Positions 42,195 through 52,266 of a stretch of 64,000 bases of DNA are shown here, piece by piece. Under the pieces are notes generated by a model, which was given only the letters and a program-made list of their open reading frames with translations, did not search any database and was not told where the DNA came from. The DNA is taken from assembly GCA_963800865.1 (NCBI GenBank), contig CAWDCL010000004.1, positions 930,001 through 994,000 on the forward strand, given 5' to 3'. The stretch's first letter is position 1. Every line of letters begins with the position of its first letter. Position numbers and translations under genes: made by a program. Source of the DNA: JALOKP01 sp963800865 (GTDB lineage: Bacteria; Acidobacteriota; Polarisedimenticolia; J045).

Positions 42195-42974
42195 GTGGGC
42201 GGGCAGCAGGGCACGACCCCGGGAACGGCGCGCACGGTGCCGCTTTTCGGGCTCGACGTTCGGGTCGAGACGCTGCCCGAGGCGGTCGCCGCGATCGACG
42301 CCGTCGTCCGCGCCCGCCGCCCGACCCTCCACGTCGTCCTCAACGCCCTGAAGGCCTCCGAGATCGCCGGCGACCCGGCGATGCGCGAGCTGCTCCGTTC
42401 GTTCGAGATGGTCCACGCCGACGGCACCTCGATCGTCTGGGCCAGCCGGATCCTGGGGCGGCCGCTGCCCGAGCGTGTCGCGGGGATCGACCTGTTCGCT
42501 GCGCTGCTGAAGCTGGCAGCCGAGCGCGGCTACCGGCCGTACCTGCTCGGCGCGCGGCGCGAGGTCGTGGAGGAGGTCGCGCGCCGCGCCCAGGCGCAGC
42601 ACCCCGGGCTGCAGATCGCGGGCTGGCGCGACGGCTACTGGGACGCGAGCGACCCCGCGGCCGAGGCGGCCGTCGTGGCGGCGATCCGCGCGGCCCACCC
42701 CGACCTGCTGTTCGTGGCGATGCCCACGCCCCGGAAAGAGCTGTTTCTGGCGCGGCACAAGGACGCGATGGCGGTACCGTTTTCGATGGGCGTCGGCGGA
42801 TCGTTCGACGTGCTCGCCGGCAAGGTGACGCGGGCGCCGCGCTGGATGCAGCGGGCGGGCCTGGAGTGGTTCCACCGCTTCCTGCAGGAGCCGCGCAAGA
42901 TGTGGAAGCGCTACCTCGTGACCAACAGCCGCTTCGCGTGGCTGCTGCTCAAGGAGCTCGGTCGAGGGCGTTGA
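42195..42974 (+). CDS. WecG/TagA/CpsF-family glycosyltransferase
   Basis: This 259-residue enzyme adds the second sugar to a lipid-linked glycan. It starts at GTG 42195. Family blocks: LDVRVETLPEAVAAIDAVV, LHVVLNALKASEIA, MVHADGTSIVWASRILG, RPYLLGARREVVEEVARRAQ, LLFVAMPTPRKELFLARHKD and MGVGGSFDVLAGKVTRAPRW. The conserved Thr-to-Asn difference in VLNALKASE (usually NTHN/NAxx) was not assessed. Its end overlaps the convergent gene by 26 bases. Confidence 0.93.
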   Translation: MGGQQGTTPGTARTVPLFGLDVRVETLPEAVAAIDAVVRARRPTLHVVLNALKASEIAGDPAMRELLRSFEMVHADGTSIVWASRILGRPLPERVAGIDLFAALLKLAAERGYRPYLLGARREVVEEVARRAQAQHPGLQIAGWRDGYWDASDPAAEAAVVAAIRAAHPDLLFVAMPTPRKELFLARHKDAMAVPFSMGVGGSFDVLAGKVTRAPRWMQRAGLEWFHRFLQEPRKMWKRYLVTNSRFAWLLLKELGRGR

Positions 42975-44160
42975 GCCCGGCCAGCGCGCGCAGCATCCAG
43001 GCCTGGCACCAGCGCAGGAACGGCGTCTTGACGAGGCCGCCCGGCCGGAGCTGGTACGCGAACCAGCCCTCCGGCAGCCAGAGTCGATCGACCGTCCAGC
43101 GCGCGACCCGCTCGGCGGCCGCACGGTGCGCGGCGTCGCCCCGGCCGAGCCGCGCGAGCGTGAGGATCCCGACCGCGGCCGAGTGCGCGTCGATCGGCCA
43201 CGGCGTGTGGCGGTAGTACCAGGGGCGGCCGTCGGCGTCGAAGAAGTGCGCGGCGTAGTGCGCATGGCCGCGGTCGAGCCGCGCCTGCGGGACCAGCGCC
43301 TCGGCATCGGCGCCGAGGCCGTCGGCCGCAGCGCGGATCGCCGCGAGGCTGGCCAGGTTGAACGCCGTGTGGAAGCCGTCCTCCCAGGCGTGGTGCCCGG
43401 CCTCGCCGTAGGTCCAGCCGCCCTCGTCGTTCTGCCGCGCGAGGGCCCAGCGCACGGTCGGCGCGATCTCCTCCAGTGCGGCCGTGTCGCCGTCCAGCAC
43501 CGCGACGCGCGCGACCGTCTCCGCCGCCAGCAGCGTGGCGTTGACGATCACCGCGTCGTCGTCGGGGGAGTAGGACCAGCAGAACCCCTCGGCGAGCGCG
43601 GTGCGGCGCAGGTCCTGCCGGACGAACGCCGCGGCGGGGCGCATCGCATCGGCGGCGGCGCGCGCCAGGGCCGGGTCGTCCGTCGCGAACCGAACCCGCG
43701 CCGCGTCGAGCGCCCGCACCACGAACCCGGTGCAGACCGAGGTCGGCACCCCGCGGCGGATCCACCGCCCGCGGGCCTGCCAGTCGAAGGGGTAGCCCCA
43801 GCCGTGGCCGTGCGCGGTCGGCGTGGCCAGCCGCGGCAGGTCGGCGGCGAGGCGGCGCGCTTCGGGGAGCGCGCGCTCCCGCCACGCCGGATCCCCGGCC
43901 AGGAGCAGCGCCGACTCGAGGCCCAGGGCGAGCGCCTTCGGGTTCCGCAGCCCGGGGATGCCCAGCAGCGGCCGCAGGTTGACGGGCGAGCGCTTGACCG
44001 CCTGCAGCAGCGCCAGCCGGCCGGCCGGCGACGCGCGCAGGAGAGTCGCCGGAAAGCGCGTGGCCATCAGGCCGTCGAACGGGTCCCAGCCGGTCCAGTC
44101 GCGGGAGACGCAGTACTCCCAGGTCCGCGCGAGCGCTTCGGATGGGGCCGGGGCGGTCAT
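42949..44160 (-). CDS. Alpha/alpha-toroid (prenyltransferase/squalene cyclase-like fold) protein of EPS clusters
   Basis: This 403-residue soluble protein starts at ATG 44160 in an ATGA overlap with the oxidoreductase. It has repeated helical units with aromatic turns (WGYPFDWQARGRWIRRGVPT, EGFCWSYSPDDDAVIVNATL, NDEGGWTYGEAGHHAWEDGF), as in alpha/alpha-barrel folds. Proteins of this type recur in exopolysaccharide loci and are often misnamed in databases. The role is unknown; a glycan-binding, epimerase or lyase-like activity is possible. Confidence 0.75.
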   Translation of the reverse strand: MTAPAPSEALARTWEYCVSRDWTGWDPFDGLMATRFPATLLRASPAGRLALLQAVKRSPVNLRPLLGIPGLRNPKALALGLESALLLAGDPAWRERALPEARRLAADLPRLATPTAHGHGWGYPFDWQARGRWIRRGVPTSVCTGFVVRALDAARVRFATDDPALARAAADAMRPAAAFVRQDLRRTALAEGFCWSYSPDDDAVIVNATLLAAETVARVAVLDGDTAALEEIAPTVRWALARQNDEGGWTYGEAGHHAWEDGFHTAFNLASLAAIRAAADGLGADAEALVPQARLDRGHAHYAAHFFDADGRPWYYRHTPWPIDAHSAAVGILTLARLGRGDAAHRAAAERVARWTVDRLWLPEGWFAYQLRPGGLVKTPFLRWCQAWMLRALAGLNALDRAP

Positions 44161-46326
44161 GCTCCCGTGGACGGCAGGCGCACGGCGATCGGCTGGCGCG
44201 TTGCGATCGACTCGAGGATCGCGAACGTCGTGGCGGTGGTCAGCGCCTGGCTCTCGAGCGAGATCGCGGGGATGCCCGTCCGGACGGCTTCCAGGAACGC
44301 GGCGACCTCCTCCGCGTACCCCTTGGCCTGGCCGCTGGCCTTGCGTCGTCTTCGCGTCGCGGCCGCCGTGGATCTCCACCGACCGCCAGTCGTGGATGAT
44401 CCCGCCGCGGCCGCCGGCGAACGCCTCGAGCCGCTCCTTCGGGACGCCCGGCGCGGCGTTCCCCTGGTAGACGAGGACGCCGACCGACCCGCCGTCGAAT
44501 TCGATCATCGCGGTCAGGGAGCCGTCCGCATCCGCGCCGAAACGCGAGGCGGTCACGCGGACCGGGCGCTCGCCGCAGAGGTACTGCATCAGGTCGACGA
44601 AGTGGCACCCTTCGCCGATGACGCGGCCGCCGCCTTGCAGCGGGTCGAGCAGCCAGTGCTCCGCCGGCAGCGGTCCGGCGTTGACGCGGTAGGTGATCTG
44701 GGTCGGCGCGGCCGACGCGACCAGCGCGTCACGCAGCGCCACCGCCAGCGGCGAGAAGCGCCGGTTGAAGCCGGTCTGGACGATCCGTCCGGCGCGTTCG
44801 GCGACGGGGAGCAGGTCCGCGAGGTGCTCGGGGGAGACGGCCAGCGGCTTCTCGACGAAGACGTGCTTCCCGGCGGCGAGCGCCGCGTCGGCGAGCGGCC
44901 CGTGATGGTCGTGCCGGGTGGCGATGAAGACGGCGTCGAGGCGCGGGTCGCGGACCAGCTCCTCCGCGTCGCTGCCGGCCTCCGCGAACCCGAACCGCTG
45001 CGCCGCGTCGGTCGGCGGTGAACCCCTTGGCGGTCGCCACCTTCACCAGCTCCACGCCGGAGCGTCCCTTCAGGTGCGGCAGCAGGTAGGAGCGCGCGAA
45101 CGAGCCGGCGCCGGCGAAGCCGATGCGCAGCGTGCCCGGCGTGGCGGCTGCGGCGACCGGACGCAGCGCGACCGTCTTTTCGGCCCGCGCCCGCTCGGCG
45201 TAGGTCAGCACGATCCCGATGTGCGGCTCGACCCGCTCCCCGGTGACGATCCGGTACGCGTCCTCGGCCTGCTCGAGCGGGAAGCGGTGGGTGATCAGCG
45301 CGGGGAGATCGACGCCTCCGGTGGCCGCGGCCTCGAGGAACGAGGCCATGTTGCGTCCCTCGGTCCAGCGCACGAAGCCGTAGGGGTAGTCGAGGCCGCC
45401 CTCTTCGTAGCCGGCGTCGTAGCGCCCCGGCCCGTAGGAGCGGCTGATCACGAAGTCCAGCTCCTTGCGGTAGTAGTGCGGGTCGCGCGGCAGGTCCATC
45501 GGGAAGGCACCGACCGCGACGACGCGCCCGCGCACGCGGGAGACCGACGCCGGCCAGCTCGACCGGGTCCTTGCTGTCGGCGGAGGCGGTGATGATCACG
45601 GCGTCGACGCCGTGGCCGTCGGTGAGCGCGGCGCAGGCGCCCTCGACGTCGTCCTTCCCGCGGACCAGCGCGTGGGCGAGTCCCAGGCGGCGCGCCGTCT
45701 CGACCGCGTGGGCCGAGACGTCGGTCCCGATCACCGCGCAGCCGGAGCGGCGGAGGAGCTGCCAGGTGAGCTGGCCGAGCAGGCCGAGGCCGATCACCAG
45801 CACGCGGCTGCCGAAGCGGGACCTCGGCGCGGCGCACGCCCTGCAGCGCGATCGCCCCGACCGTGGCGAACGAGGCGCCTCCTCGAAGTCGAGGCCCTCC
45901 GGGATCGGGACGACGAGGTTGCGGGGGACGAAGACCAGCTCGGCGTGCGTGGCGTAGTCCTGCCCGCCGCAGGCGACGCGGTCGCCGGCGTGGAACACCG
46001 GCTCGCCCGGGTCGGTCTCGAGCACGACGCCGGCCGAGGAGTAGCCGAGCGCCTTGGGCTGGTCGAGCTTCTCCTGGACCTTGCGGAAGGTCGCCGCGAG
46101 GCCCTCTTTCTTCATGTTGTCGAGGACCTTGCTGGACCTTGTCGGGCCGCTGCCGCGCCTTGCCCAGCAGGCTGGCCTGCGCCGCCTGGACGGTGGAGCG
46201 CTCGGTGCCGGCGCTGATCAGGGAGGCCCGGTTGGCGACCAGGACGAAGCCGGCGGGGCGGGAGGGGGCCGGGCTCTCCTCGAGGGAGAAGGCGCCGGTG
46301 CGGAGGTTCTGGAGGAGCTGCTTCAT
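44157..46326 (-). pseudogene. Bi-domain oxidoreductase (zinc ADH-like plus Gfo/Idh/MocA), six frameshifts
   Basis: The N-terminal half resembles a medium-chain zinc alcohol dehydrogenase (KQLLQNLRTGAFSLEESPAP, ALGYSSAGVVLET, DRVACGGQDYATHAE, VLVIGLGLLGQLT). The C-terminal half is a Gfo/Idh/MocA NAD-binding sugar dehydrogenase (LRIGFAGAGSFARSYLLPHL, VFVEKPLAVSPEHL-like, GFNRRFSPLAVAL). The fused family is common in polysaccharide loci. Reading must shift at about 46131, 45879 (two bases), 45825, 45550, 45016 and 44338; each repair restores expected sequence to TGA 44157. All six look like insertions. Either the gene is decayed or this stretch is poorly assembled; neighbours on both sides are intact. 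Confidence 0.8.
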
Positions 46327-46364
46327 GGGAGGGGCGTTCTCCGGGGGGACTCCGAGGCGGGAAT

Positions 46365-47837
46365 CTATCGCACGGGGGGGCCGCCGTCCGCCGCATCGGG
46401 TCCGGGTCCGGCTCCGGGTCCGGGTTCGGTTCCCGTTCCGGCGAGTCGCGCACGGTCACCCGCCGCTTCGCGGCAGCGGGAGATGACGAAGGGCGTCTTG
46501 CCCGACGGGTTCTTCTCCAGCGCCTCGACGTACTCGAACACGATCCGCGTCCCGGGGGCGAGGCGGAGCGCGGCTTCGTCGCGGATCGGTGCCTCGAGGG
46601 CCGCCGTCGGTTCCCCCTCCGGGACGACGCGGATGACCAGTTCGCCGGGCTCGGTCTGCACGAGCTGGGCCTCGCGGATCCCCGTCGCGTCCTTGAAGAG
46701 GTGATCGAGGCGGCCGACCAGCCGGCCGGCGGCGTCGATGACGAAGTCCTCGACGCGACCCACGACGCGTTCGACGAGCCGGCCGCCTCTCCCGCAGGGG
46801 CAGGTGGCCTCTGCGCTCGGGACCGCGACGTCTGCCGTGTCGTAGCGGATCAGGAACATCGCGCGGTTGCCGAAAGCGGTCGCGATCAGTCGCGCCGGCT
46901 GCCCCGCAGCGGCGTCGCGGCCCGCGTCGTCGAGGAACTCGAGGAAGCTGTGCTCCTCGCGCACGTGGAGCCGGCCCTCCGGGCACTCCACGATGTTGCC
47001 TGCCAGTTCCGTGTTGCCGTACCAGACGCGCGGCGGGGTGCCGAACGCAGCCCGGATGACCTCGCGCTGGTACGGCAGGAGGGTCTCGCTGGCCGTGATG
47101 ACGGCGCGGGGCCGGATCTCGAGGCCTGCATCGAGAACCGCGCTGGCAACCAGCGCGATCGAGGAAGGGTAGCCGTGGATCAACTCCGGCCCGAACCGCG
47201 CGAGCGCTCGGGCATAGGCCGGAAGGTGCCGTGGAGCCATGTGGTAGGAGGAGAAGATCAGCTGCTGCTCGGCGTAGTTCCGGACCCAGAAGGGCGGGCG
47301 GTCCTGCTCCGCGGGAGCCACCGGGTGGCCCGCCAGGGTCGCGGTCCGCACGCCGCGCGGGCAGCCGTGCCACGAGCGGTGCTGCCAGGCGAAGGCGTTC
47401 TCGCGCTCGACCGCCTGCGCCAAAGTCAGCAGCTCGAGCGGCGTTCCGGTGGTGCCCGAGGTGTGACGGATCAGGGTCTTTCCGTGGGCGGAGGCGTCCC
47501 GGGCGTAGTAGGACGCGATCCGCTCGCGGAGCGCCGTCTTCGACAGGATCGGCGCGGCCGCGATCTCGGCACCGCGGGCCAGCCCGGGGATCGCCGCGTA
47601 GTGGTCCGAGTGGCGCATGGCGTCGGCGAGAAAGGTCGCCGCCTGCCGGCGCGACTCGGCGACGAGGTCGTCCGTTCCCGTCCACTGCGTGAGGTCGAGT
47701 TGGCTGGCCGCTTCTTCGAAGGCGCGGCCGAATCGCTGCTTCTCGACCCGGAGGCTGTGCCAGGTCGTCGCGAGCGAGCGCAGCCAGCCCGGTGCGCGCG
47801 CGTAGAGCTTTCTGGAAGCGGAGCTGCCGTAGGCCAC
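46365..47837 (-). CDS. CapK/PaaK-like adenylate-forming enzyme
   Basis: This 490-residue relative of phenylacetate-CoA ligases is found in capsule and EPS loci. The AMP-binding loop is IRHTSGTTGTPLELLT. HGYPSSIALVA, the ITASETLLP block, WYGNTELAGNIVECP, and a Cys pair in CPCGRGGRLVERVVGRVEDF match the CapK group. It would activate an acyl or amino-acid group for glycan decoration. The C-terminus ends in a Gly/Pro repeat from GGTCCG hexamers (46395-46430). It sits 17 bases downstream of a DUF362 gene, and a second such pair lies at 57782-60749. Confidence 0.87.
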   Translation of the reverse strand: MAYGSSASRKLYARAPGWLRSLATTWHSLRVEKQRFGRAFEEAASQLDLTQWTGTDDLVAESRRQAATFLADAMRHSDHYAAIPGLARGAEIAAAPILSKTALRERIASYYARDASAHGKTLIRHTSGTTGTPLELLTLAQAVERENAFAWQHRSWHGCPRGVRTATLAGHPVAPAEQDRPPFWVRNYAEQQLIFSSYHMAPRHLPAYARALARFGPELIHGYPSSIALVASAVLDAGLEIRPRAVITASETLLPYQREVIRAAFGTPPRVWYGNTELAGNIVECPEGRLHVREEHSFLEFLDDAGRDAAAGQPARLIATAFGNRAMFLIRYDTADVAVPSAEATCPCGRGGRLVERVVGRVEDFVIDAAGRLVGRLDHLFKDATGIREAQLVQTEPGELVIRVVPEGEPTAALEAPIRDEAALRLAPGTRIVFEYVEALEKNPSGKTPFVISRCREAAGDRARLAGTGTEPGPGAGPGPDAADGGPPVR

Positions 47838-47854
47838 GGGTATCCCCGGGGAGT

Positions 47855-49339
47855 CTAGTCGCGGCCGTGGGCCGGCGGGGCCTCCCCGTCCGGGGCGAGG
47901 ACGGGCGCCCAGCCGAAGTGCGGGCGATAGGGGCGCCAGTCGGGCGAACGCTCGCCCTCGGTCGCGATCTCCGGCATTCCGCCGGGAAACAGCCAGGCGA
48001 ATCGCTCGGGGTCTTCCAGCGGCCGTTGCAGGAGCGGGATGCGGGCCGGATCGAAGCCCATTTCGAGCGCCGCCGCCCAGTCGACGGCCCAGGGGTTGGT
48101 CCCGGCAACCAGCACGCCGGACGGAACGGGGTCGGGGGCCAACGGGCCGTTCCCCTCACCGCCGACGATGCCGTCCACGACCGCGAAGTAGCGTCGCGGC
48201 GTCTCGCGGCGCTGTCCGTCCGCACCGTACCAGAGGAGGATCTGGTTGAGGTCCATGACCATCCGCCAGGTGGTGTCGTTGCCGTACCAGTTCCCGGAGC
48301 GGATGACCCGGTTCGTGTCGCCGAAGGCGCCGCGCCCGGCCCGCTTGACCCAGCGGGCCCAGGCGCCGCCCGTGCCGCCCGTCGCGGTGAGGGCTTTCTT
48401 GAAGGCCTGGATCGCCCGCGATTCGAGGGAGCGCTTGAGCCCGGCGTCGGGGAACTCGTCGCCCCCCTCGGCCGGAGAGCCCACCGTGTGGTGCGGCAGG
48501 CAGTTCCGGTAGCCGTTGATCCCGACCAGGTTCTTCAGCGCCAGGGTCACGCCGGTCTTCTTGTGCGTCTTCATCTTCGGGATGTTGATGAAGACGTCGG
48601 CCATCATCGGCGTGGCGCAGACGACGTACTCGTGGCGGCCGTCCGAGTGGAAGCGGCGGGTCTCCTCCATGTCGTAGTCGGCGCCGTAGAAGCGGCCGCT
48701 GCCGGTGTAGGTGGCGAAGGCGCTGCGGTCCCCCAGATCGACGTGAACGTAGCCGTTGGGGTCGCCGGGGAGGGGGAGCTTCTGCTTCGTCACGCCCCCC
48801 TCCGCGATCCAGCGCTCGCGGCGGAGGTCGAGCAGTTCGACGGGGTGACCCTCGGCGCGGTACCGGGCGACCATGTCGCCGAGGCCGGTGCGGGCCAGGA
48901 GCAGGTCGAAGTCGGAGTCGGTCTGGGGGCCGTCGCAGATGACCACGCGGCCGCGGCCGTCCAGGGCGGCAAGGACCTCGTCGAGGACGGCGCGGATGAC
49001 TGCGGGGTGGGTGACGACCTCCTCCCAGCGGCCGGGGTGGTCCCAGTTGGACTCGCAGATGAGGTTGGGCTTGAGGACGACGAGGTCGCCGGGGGAGGCG
49101 ATCGAAGGGGGTGGTGGGGCGGACCTCGAGCCAACGCGCGTCCCAGTCCCGCTCACGTCAGGCGGTACCTGGAGCGACTCGAGCGCGCGTCGGAGCGCAG
49201 GAGCGGCCTTGCAATCGTCGCCGCCAGCCGATGAACGGACCGCATCGGCCGCTCGCCGCAGACGGTCACCACCTGCATGCGGTCCAAGCGATCGGTCAAC
49301 GGCGACTTTGCGGCCGCGGAAGGGCTCCATGCGGATCAT
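47855..49339 (-). CDS. DUF362 domain protein (first copy)
   Basis: This 494-residue protein is paralogous to the one at 59187. It opens the minus-strand operon that continues with CapK, the bi-domain dehydrogenase and the toroid protein. DUF362 features: DLVVLKPNLICESNWDH, THPAVIRAVLDEVLAALDGR, GRVVICDGPQTDSDF, DVFINIPKMKTHKKTGVTLA and VVDGIVGGEGNGPLAP. No Fe-S cysteine clusters are evident. The family's biochemical role is not established; repeated pairing with CapK suggests a step on the same glycan substituent. Start ATG 49339 or ATG 49330. Confidence 0.85.
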   Translation of the reverse strand: MIRMEPFRGRKVAVDRSLGPHAGGDRLRRAADAVRSSAGGDDCKAAPALRRALESLQVPPDVSGTGTRVGSRSAPPPPSIASPGDLVVLKPNLICESNWDHPGRWEEVVTHPAVIRAVLDEVLAALDGRGRVVICDGPQTDSDFDLLLARTGLGDMVARYRAEGHPVELLDLRRERWIAEGGVTKQKLPLPGDPNGYVHVDLGDRSAFATYTGSGRFYGADYDMEETRRFHSDGRHEYVVCATPMMADVFINIPKMKTHKKTGVTLALKNLVGINGYRNCLPHHTVGSPAEGGDEFPDAGLKRSLESRAIQAFKKALTATGGTGGAWARWVKRAGRGAFGDTNRVIRSGNWYGNDTTWRMVMDLNQILLWYGADGQRRETPRRYFAVVDGIVGGEGNGPLAPDPVPSGVLVAGTNPWAVDWAAALEMGFDPARIPLLQRPLEDPERFAWLFPGGMPEIATEGERSPDWRPYRPHFGWAPVLAPDGEAPPAHGRD

Positions 49340-49446
49340 GCTCCGACTTTAGGTTAGTATTGCTGCGCCCAATCTAACGGGTCGGGCGGCGTTCTCGCCA
49401 CATACCGCCTCCCGGACTGCCGGGTGTAACGGGCTACCCTCGGACT

Positions 49447-50937
49447 GTGCACAAGCGAGGAACATCGGCGTTGCTTTCGGAACGTGATCGGATGGCGTCT
49501 CCGCAGGAGCGATACCTGCGGGGCTGGAGTCTATCGGCGATTGTCGGCGGTAGCCTGGCTCTGTTGATCGTGGGCTTCCTGCTCTTTCCCCCCGACCGCG
49601 TGCTCCTCGCGATTGCCGCGGTCGTAGTCGGGGTCTGGACCCTCGTCGCACTCGTTGTGTCCCCGATCGGATTTCTCGCGTTTATCATGGGGCTGTACGG
49701 TTCGATGCAAGCGTTCTTGCTGGAGCAGCAGGTTCTGTCACTCGGGGCATTCGAGATTAACGCGAGCAAGCTCTTCGTGATCGTCGTGACGAGCCTGCTG
49801 CTCTTCCGATTGCTTCTCGAGATGGCGAAGTTCGGGCGCCTGCCCAAACCCACCCTGAGTATCGTGATGTCTGCACTGCTCGCGGCATGGGCAGGGCAAG
49901 CGCTGTTTCGCAGTCCGAACGCGAGCGAGGGAACAGCCGTCGTAGCGCGGATGGCAGCCTGCAGCGTGGCGTTCTTCTATTCGTACGCATTCACTCGGAC
50001 TCGCCGCGACTTCTGGTTTCTCTGGCTCGGGAGCGCCCTGACAACGATCGCTGCTAGCGGATTGGCCCTGTTCGAGATCCTACGGGGGCGCGCAACCGAA
50101 GTGGTTGCAGTCGGGGAGTTCCGCGGCGCCGGGGGCTTTGGCGGAGCCGTCGCAACCGGAACAGTAGCGTTTTTCGGCATGGCGCTCGCCGTGGCCGTGC
50201 TGCAGTCCCTTCGACTCTCACGCAACGGCCGTCTACTTGCCATGATCACGGTCGCGGCGGGGGCGATCGGCATCGTGGCGACGTTCACACGGACGGCCAT
50301 CGTGGGGACCGTGTTCTTCCTGGTTCTATTCCTTCTGTCGTCGCGCGGCAGCCTGAGAGAGCTCTCCGTCCTGCGACGACTCGTCGTTGCTGCTCTGGTC
50401 CTGGGCGCCATCGGTGCGAGCTTCCAGTTTGTCTCGACCGAGACGATGCTATCGAGAGTCTCCGACCTGCCTGGGCAGGGCGGTACCGTTGCCATTCAGT
50501 CCGAGTCGGGCAGTGGCCGCGGGCTGATCTGGTCGAGCCTCCTGCGGCTCCAGTCCCGCGCTTCACCACTCGAGTGGTTTGTCGGTCACGGGATGCTGGC
50601 GGTCCCATCCGACCTGTCGCGTGTGATTCGCATTGCGGTGGACGGGCACAACTCGATTCTGGACATCCTTTACGACACGGGAATCGTTGGCCTCGTGCTC
50701 TACATGGCGCTCGCCTTCGCCTTGTTCCGAGAGCTGCGAGCGAGAGCGGATTTCTCCGACGAAGTAGCCGGCGTTGCCGCCATCTGGTGGTGCTACATCG
50801 TTGCCTATTTCATGAGCACGGAGATGTTCAACGGCTTCGTCTACATGGTCGGTGCTCGATGGTATTCGTTGATCATCACGGGTGCCATCCTTGCTCTGCC
50901 TGTGCGTGCCGGGAAGGACGGTATCGCTACTGTCTAG
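49447..50937 (+). CDS. O-antigen ligase/polymerase-like membrane protein
   Basis: This 496-residue protein has about twelve membrane helices and is Wzy/WaaL-like. It joins or polymerises lipid-linked glycans at the periplasmic face. The long periplasmic loop contains SGRGLIWSSLLRLQSRASPL and WFVGHGMLAVPSD, followed by VDGHNSILDILYDTGIVGLV, a typical Wzy_C arrangement. Base composition falls noticeably here compared with genes to the left, and codons with A/T in third position are more frequent. It starts a plus-strand run with a glycosyltransferase and an acyltransferase. Confidence 0.88.
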   Translation: MHKRGTSALLSERDRMASPQERYLRGWSLSAIVGGSLALLIVGFLLFPPDRVLLAIAAVVVGVWTLVALVVSPIGFLAFIMGLYGSMQAFLLEQQVLSLGAFEINASKLFVIVVTSLLLFRLLLEMAKFGRLPKPTLSIVMSALLAAWAGQALFRSPNASEGTAVVARMAACSVAFFYSYAFTRTRRDFWFLWLGSALTTIAASGLALFEILRGRATEVVAVGEFRGAGGFGGAVATGTVAFFGMALAVAVLQSLRLSRNGRLLAMITVAAGAIGIVATFTRTAIVGTVFFLVLFLLSSRGSLRELSVLRRLVVAALVLGAIGASFQFVSTETMLSRVSDLPGQGGTVAIQSESGSGRGLIWSSLLRLQSRASPLEWFVGHGMLAVPSDLSRVIRIAVDGHNSILDILYDTGIVGLVLYMALAFALFRELRARADFSDEVAGVAAIWWCYIVAYFMSTEMFNGFVYMVGARWYSLIITGAILALPVRAGKDGIATV

Positions 50938-50952
50938 AGGACGGCCGAATCG

Positions 50953-52265
50953 ATGCGCATTTGTGTCATCAACGCGATCGCACCGCCCGCCTCGGGGTCA
51001 CGATCCGAAAGGACGCTCCACCTTTCCCGGGCTCTTGTGCGCGCTGGACACGCCGTGATCGTTGTGGGCGCGGACCTGCCCTCCGGATTCGTTCCTGTGG
51101 ACCCATCGACGGACGGCTTGATGGAAGCGGCTGGCGTCGAGACGATTCGGATGGCAGCGGGGTGGCCGGCGACTTTCAAGTATCAGAGAAGCAGTTGGCC
51201 GCGAGTTCGTGGCGCCCTCGCGGAAATCGCCTGGCCCGACCGGTGGGCGGGATTCGGTCTGCGAGCGGGGCGGTGGCTGGTTCGCAATGCCGACCGGTTC
51301 GATCTGGTGATCTCGTCCGCTTTTCCATGGAGCGACCTTCTGCCGGGGCTAACCCTCGCAGGTAAAGGCCCGCAGTGGCTCGTCGACTACGGCGATCCGT
51401 GGTCGCTCGCGAACGTTCGCGGGAGTTGGCGGCGAACCCCGGAGTATCGGGTTGAGCGTGGAATCCTTCACGCCTGTAGCGGAGTCGTCGTCACGACGGA
51501 GCCAACCCGGAGTTGTTCACCCACCACTTCGGGCTTGAGGAGCATCGGATCCTCGTTCTCTCGGCGGGGGTCGAGCCCGTCCCCCTTCCCCGGCCGTCAT
51601 CGAACTCGCCGCTGAAGATCCTGCATGTTGGGGCTGTCTACGGTCCCCGCCTTTCTCCGATTCCGTTTCTGGAAGCGTTCGCGAACTGGCGGCTCCGCTC
51701 CGGTCGCGCCGCTCGTCTTGTTTGGTGTGGTCCCATCGACGATCCCGAAATGCTCGCAGCAGTGCGCCACCAGGCGGACGAATATCGTCCGTATGTTGGC
51801 CAGGACGAACTGAGAGACCTGGAAGCCGACTCCCACGCAGCTCTTGTACTCGGTAACCACGGTGGTCAACAGATCCCGGCCAAGGTCTGGCGAGCGCTCG
51901 GTCGAAACCGTCCCCAACTGATCGTCGTCGAGGCTGAGAACGATCCCATGTGTCGCCTCACGGAGCTTCAATCGAGCGCGGTCTTCACCTGGGGAGATGC
52001 CCCGGCGATCGCGGATGCGCTGGAGCGGCTCGCGACACTCGTTGCGGGCTGGGACTTCACTCCGGGTCGTCTAGCGCCCGAGGCCGCAGGACTGACGTGG
52101 GATTGCAAGGCCAGGCGCCTCTCCGACTTTGCCCAGGAACTCCGGCCATTGACTAGCGCCCCGGGAAGGCGGCGGGTTACGGTGCCCGGCCCTGCGCTGC
52201 TGGTTGCGGCATGCACCTTGCTCGGGTTGAGGCCGTTCACACGCCTGATGGCAGGGAGTTCCTGA
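50953..52265 (+). CDS. Glycosyltransferase (GT-B, family 4-like), frameshifted
   Basis: The N-terminal domain MRICVINAIAPPASGSRSER ... ALVRAGHAVIVVGADLPSGF and the middle GPQWLVDYGDPWSLANVRGS are typical of retaining GT-B enzymes. The C-terminal domain KILHVGAVYGPRLSPIPFLE ... RLVWCGPIDDPEMLAAV lies in another frame. One base appears missing near 51499: restoring a G yields TTEANPELFTHHFGL across the join. The repaired length is 437 residues. It begins 15 bases after the polymerase gene and ends 1 base before the acyltransferase. The sugar donor is unknown. Confidence 0.83.
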
Positions 52266-52266
52266 C

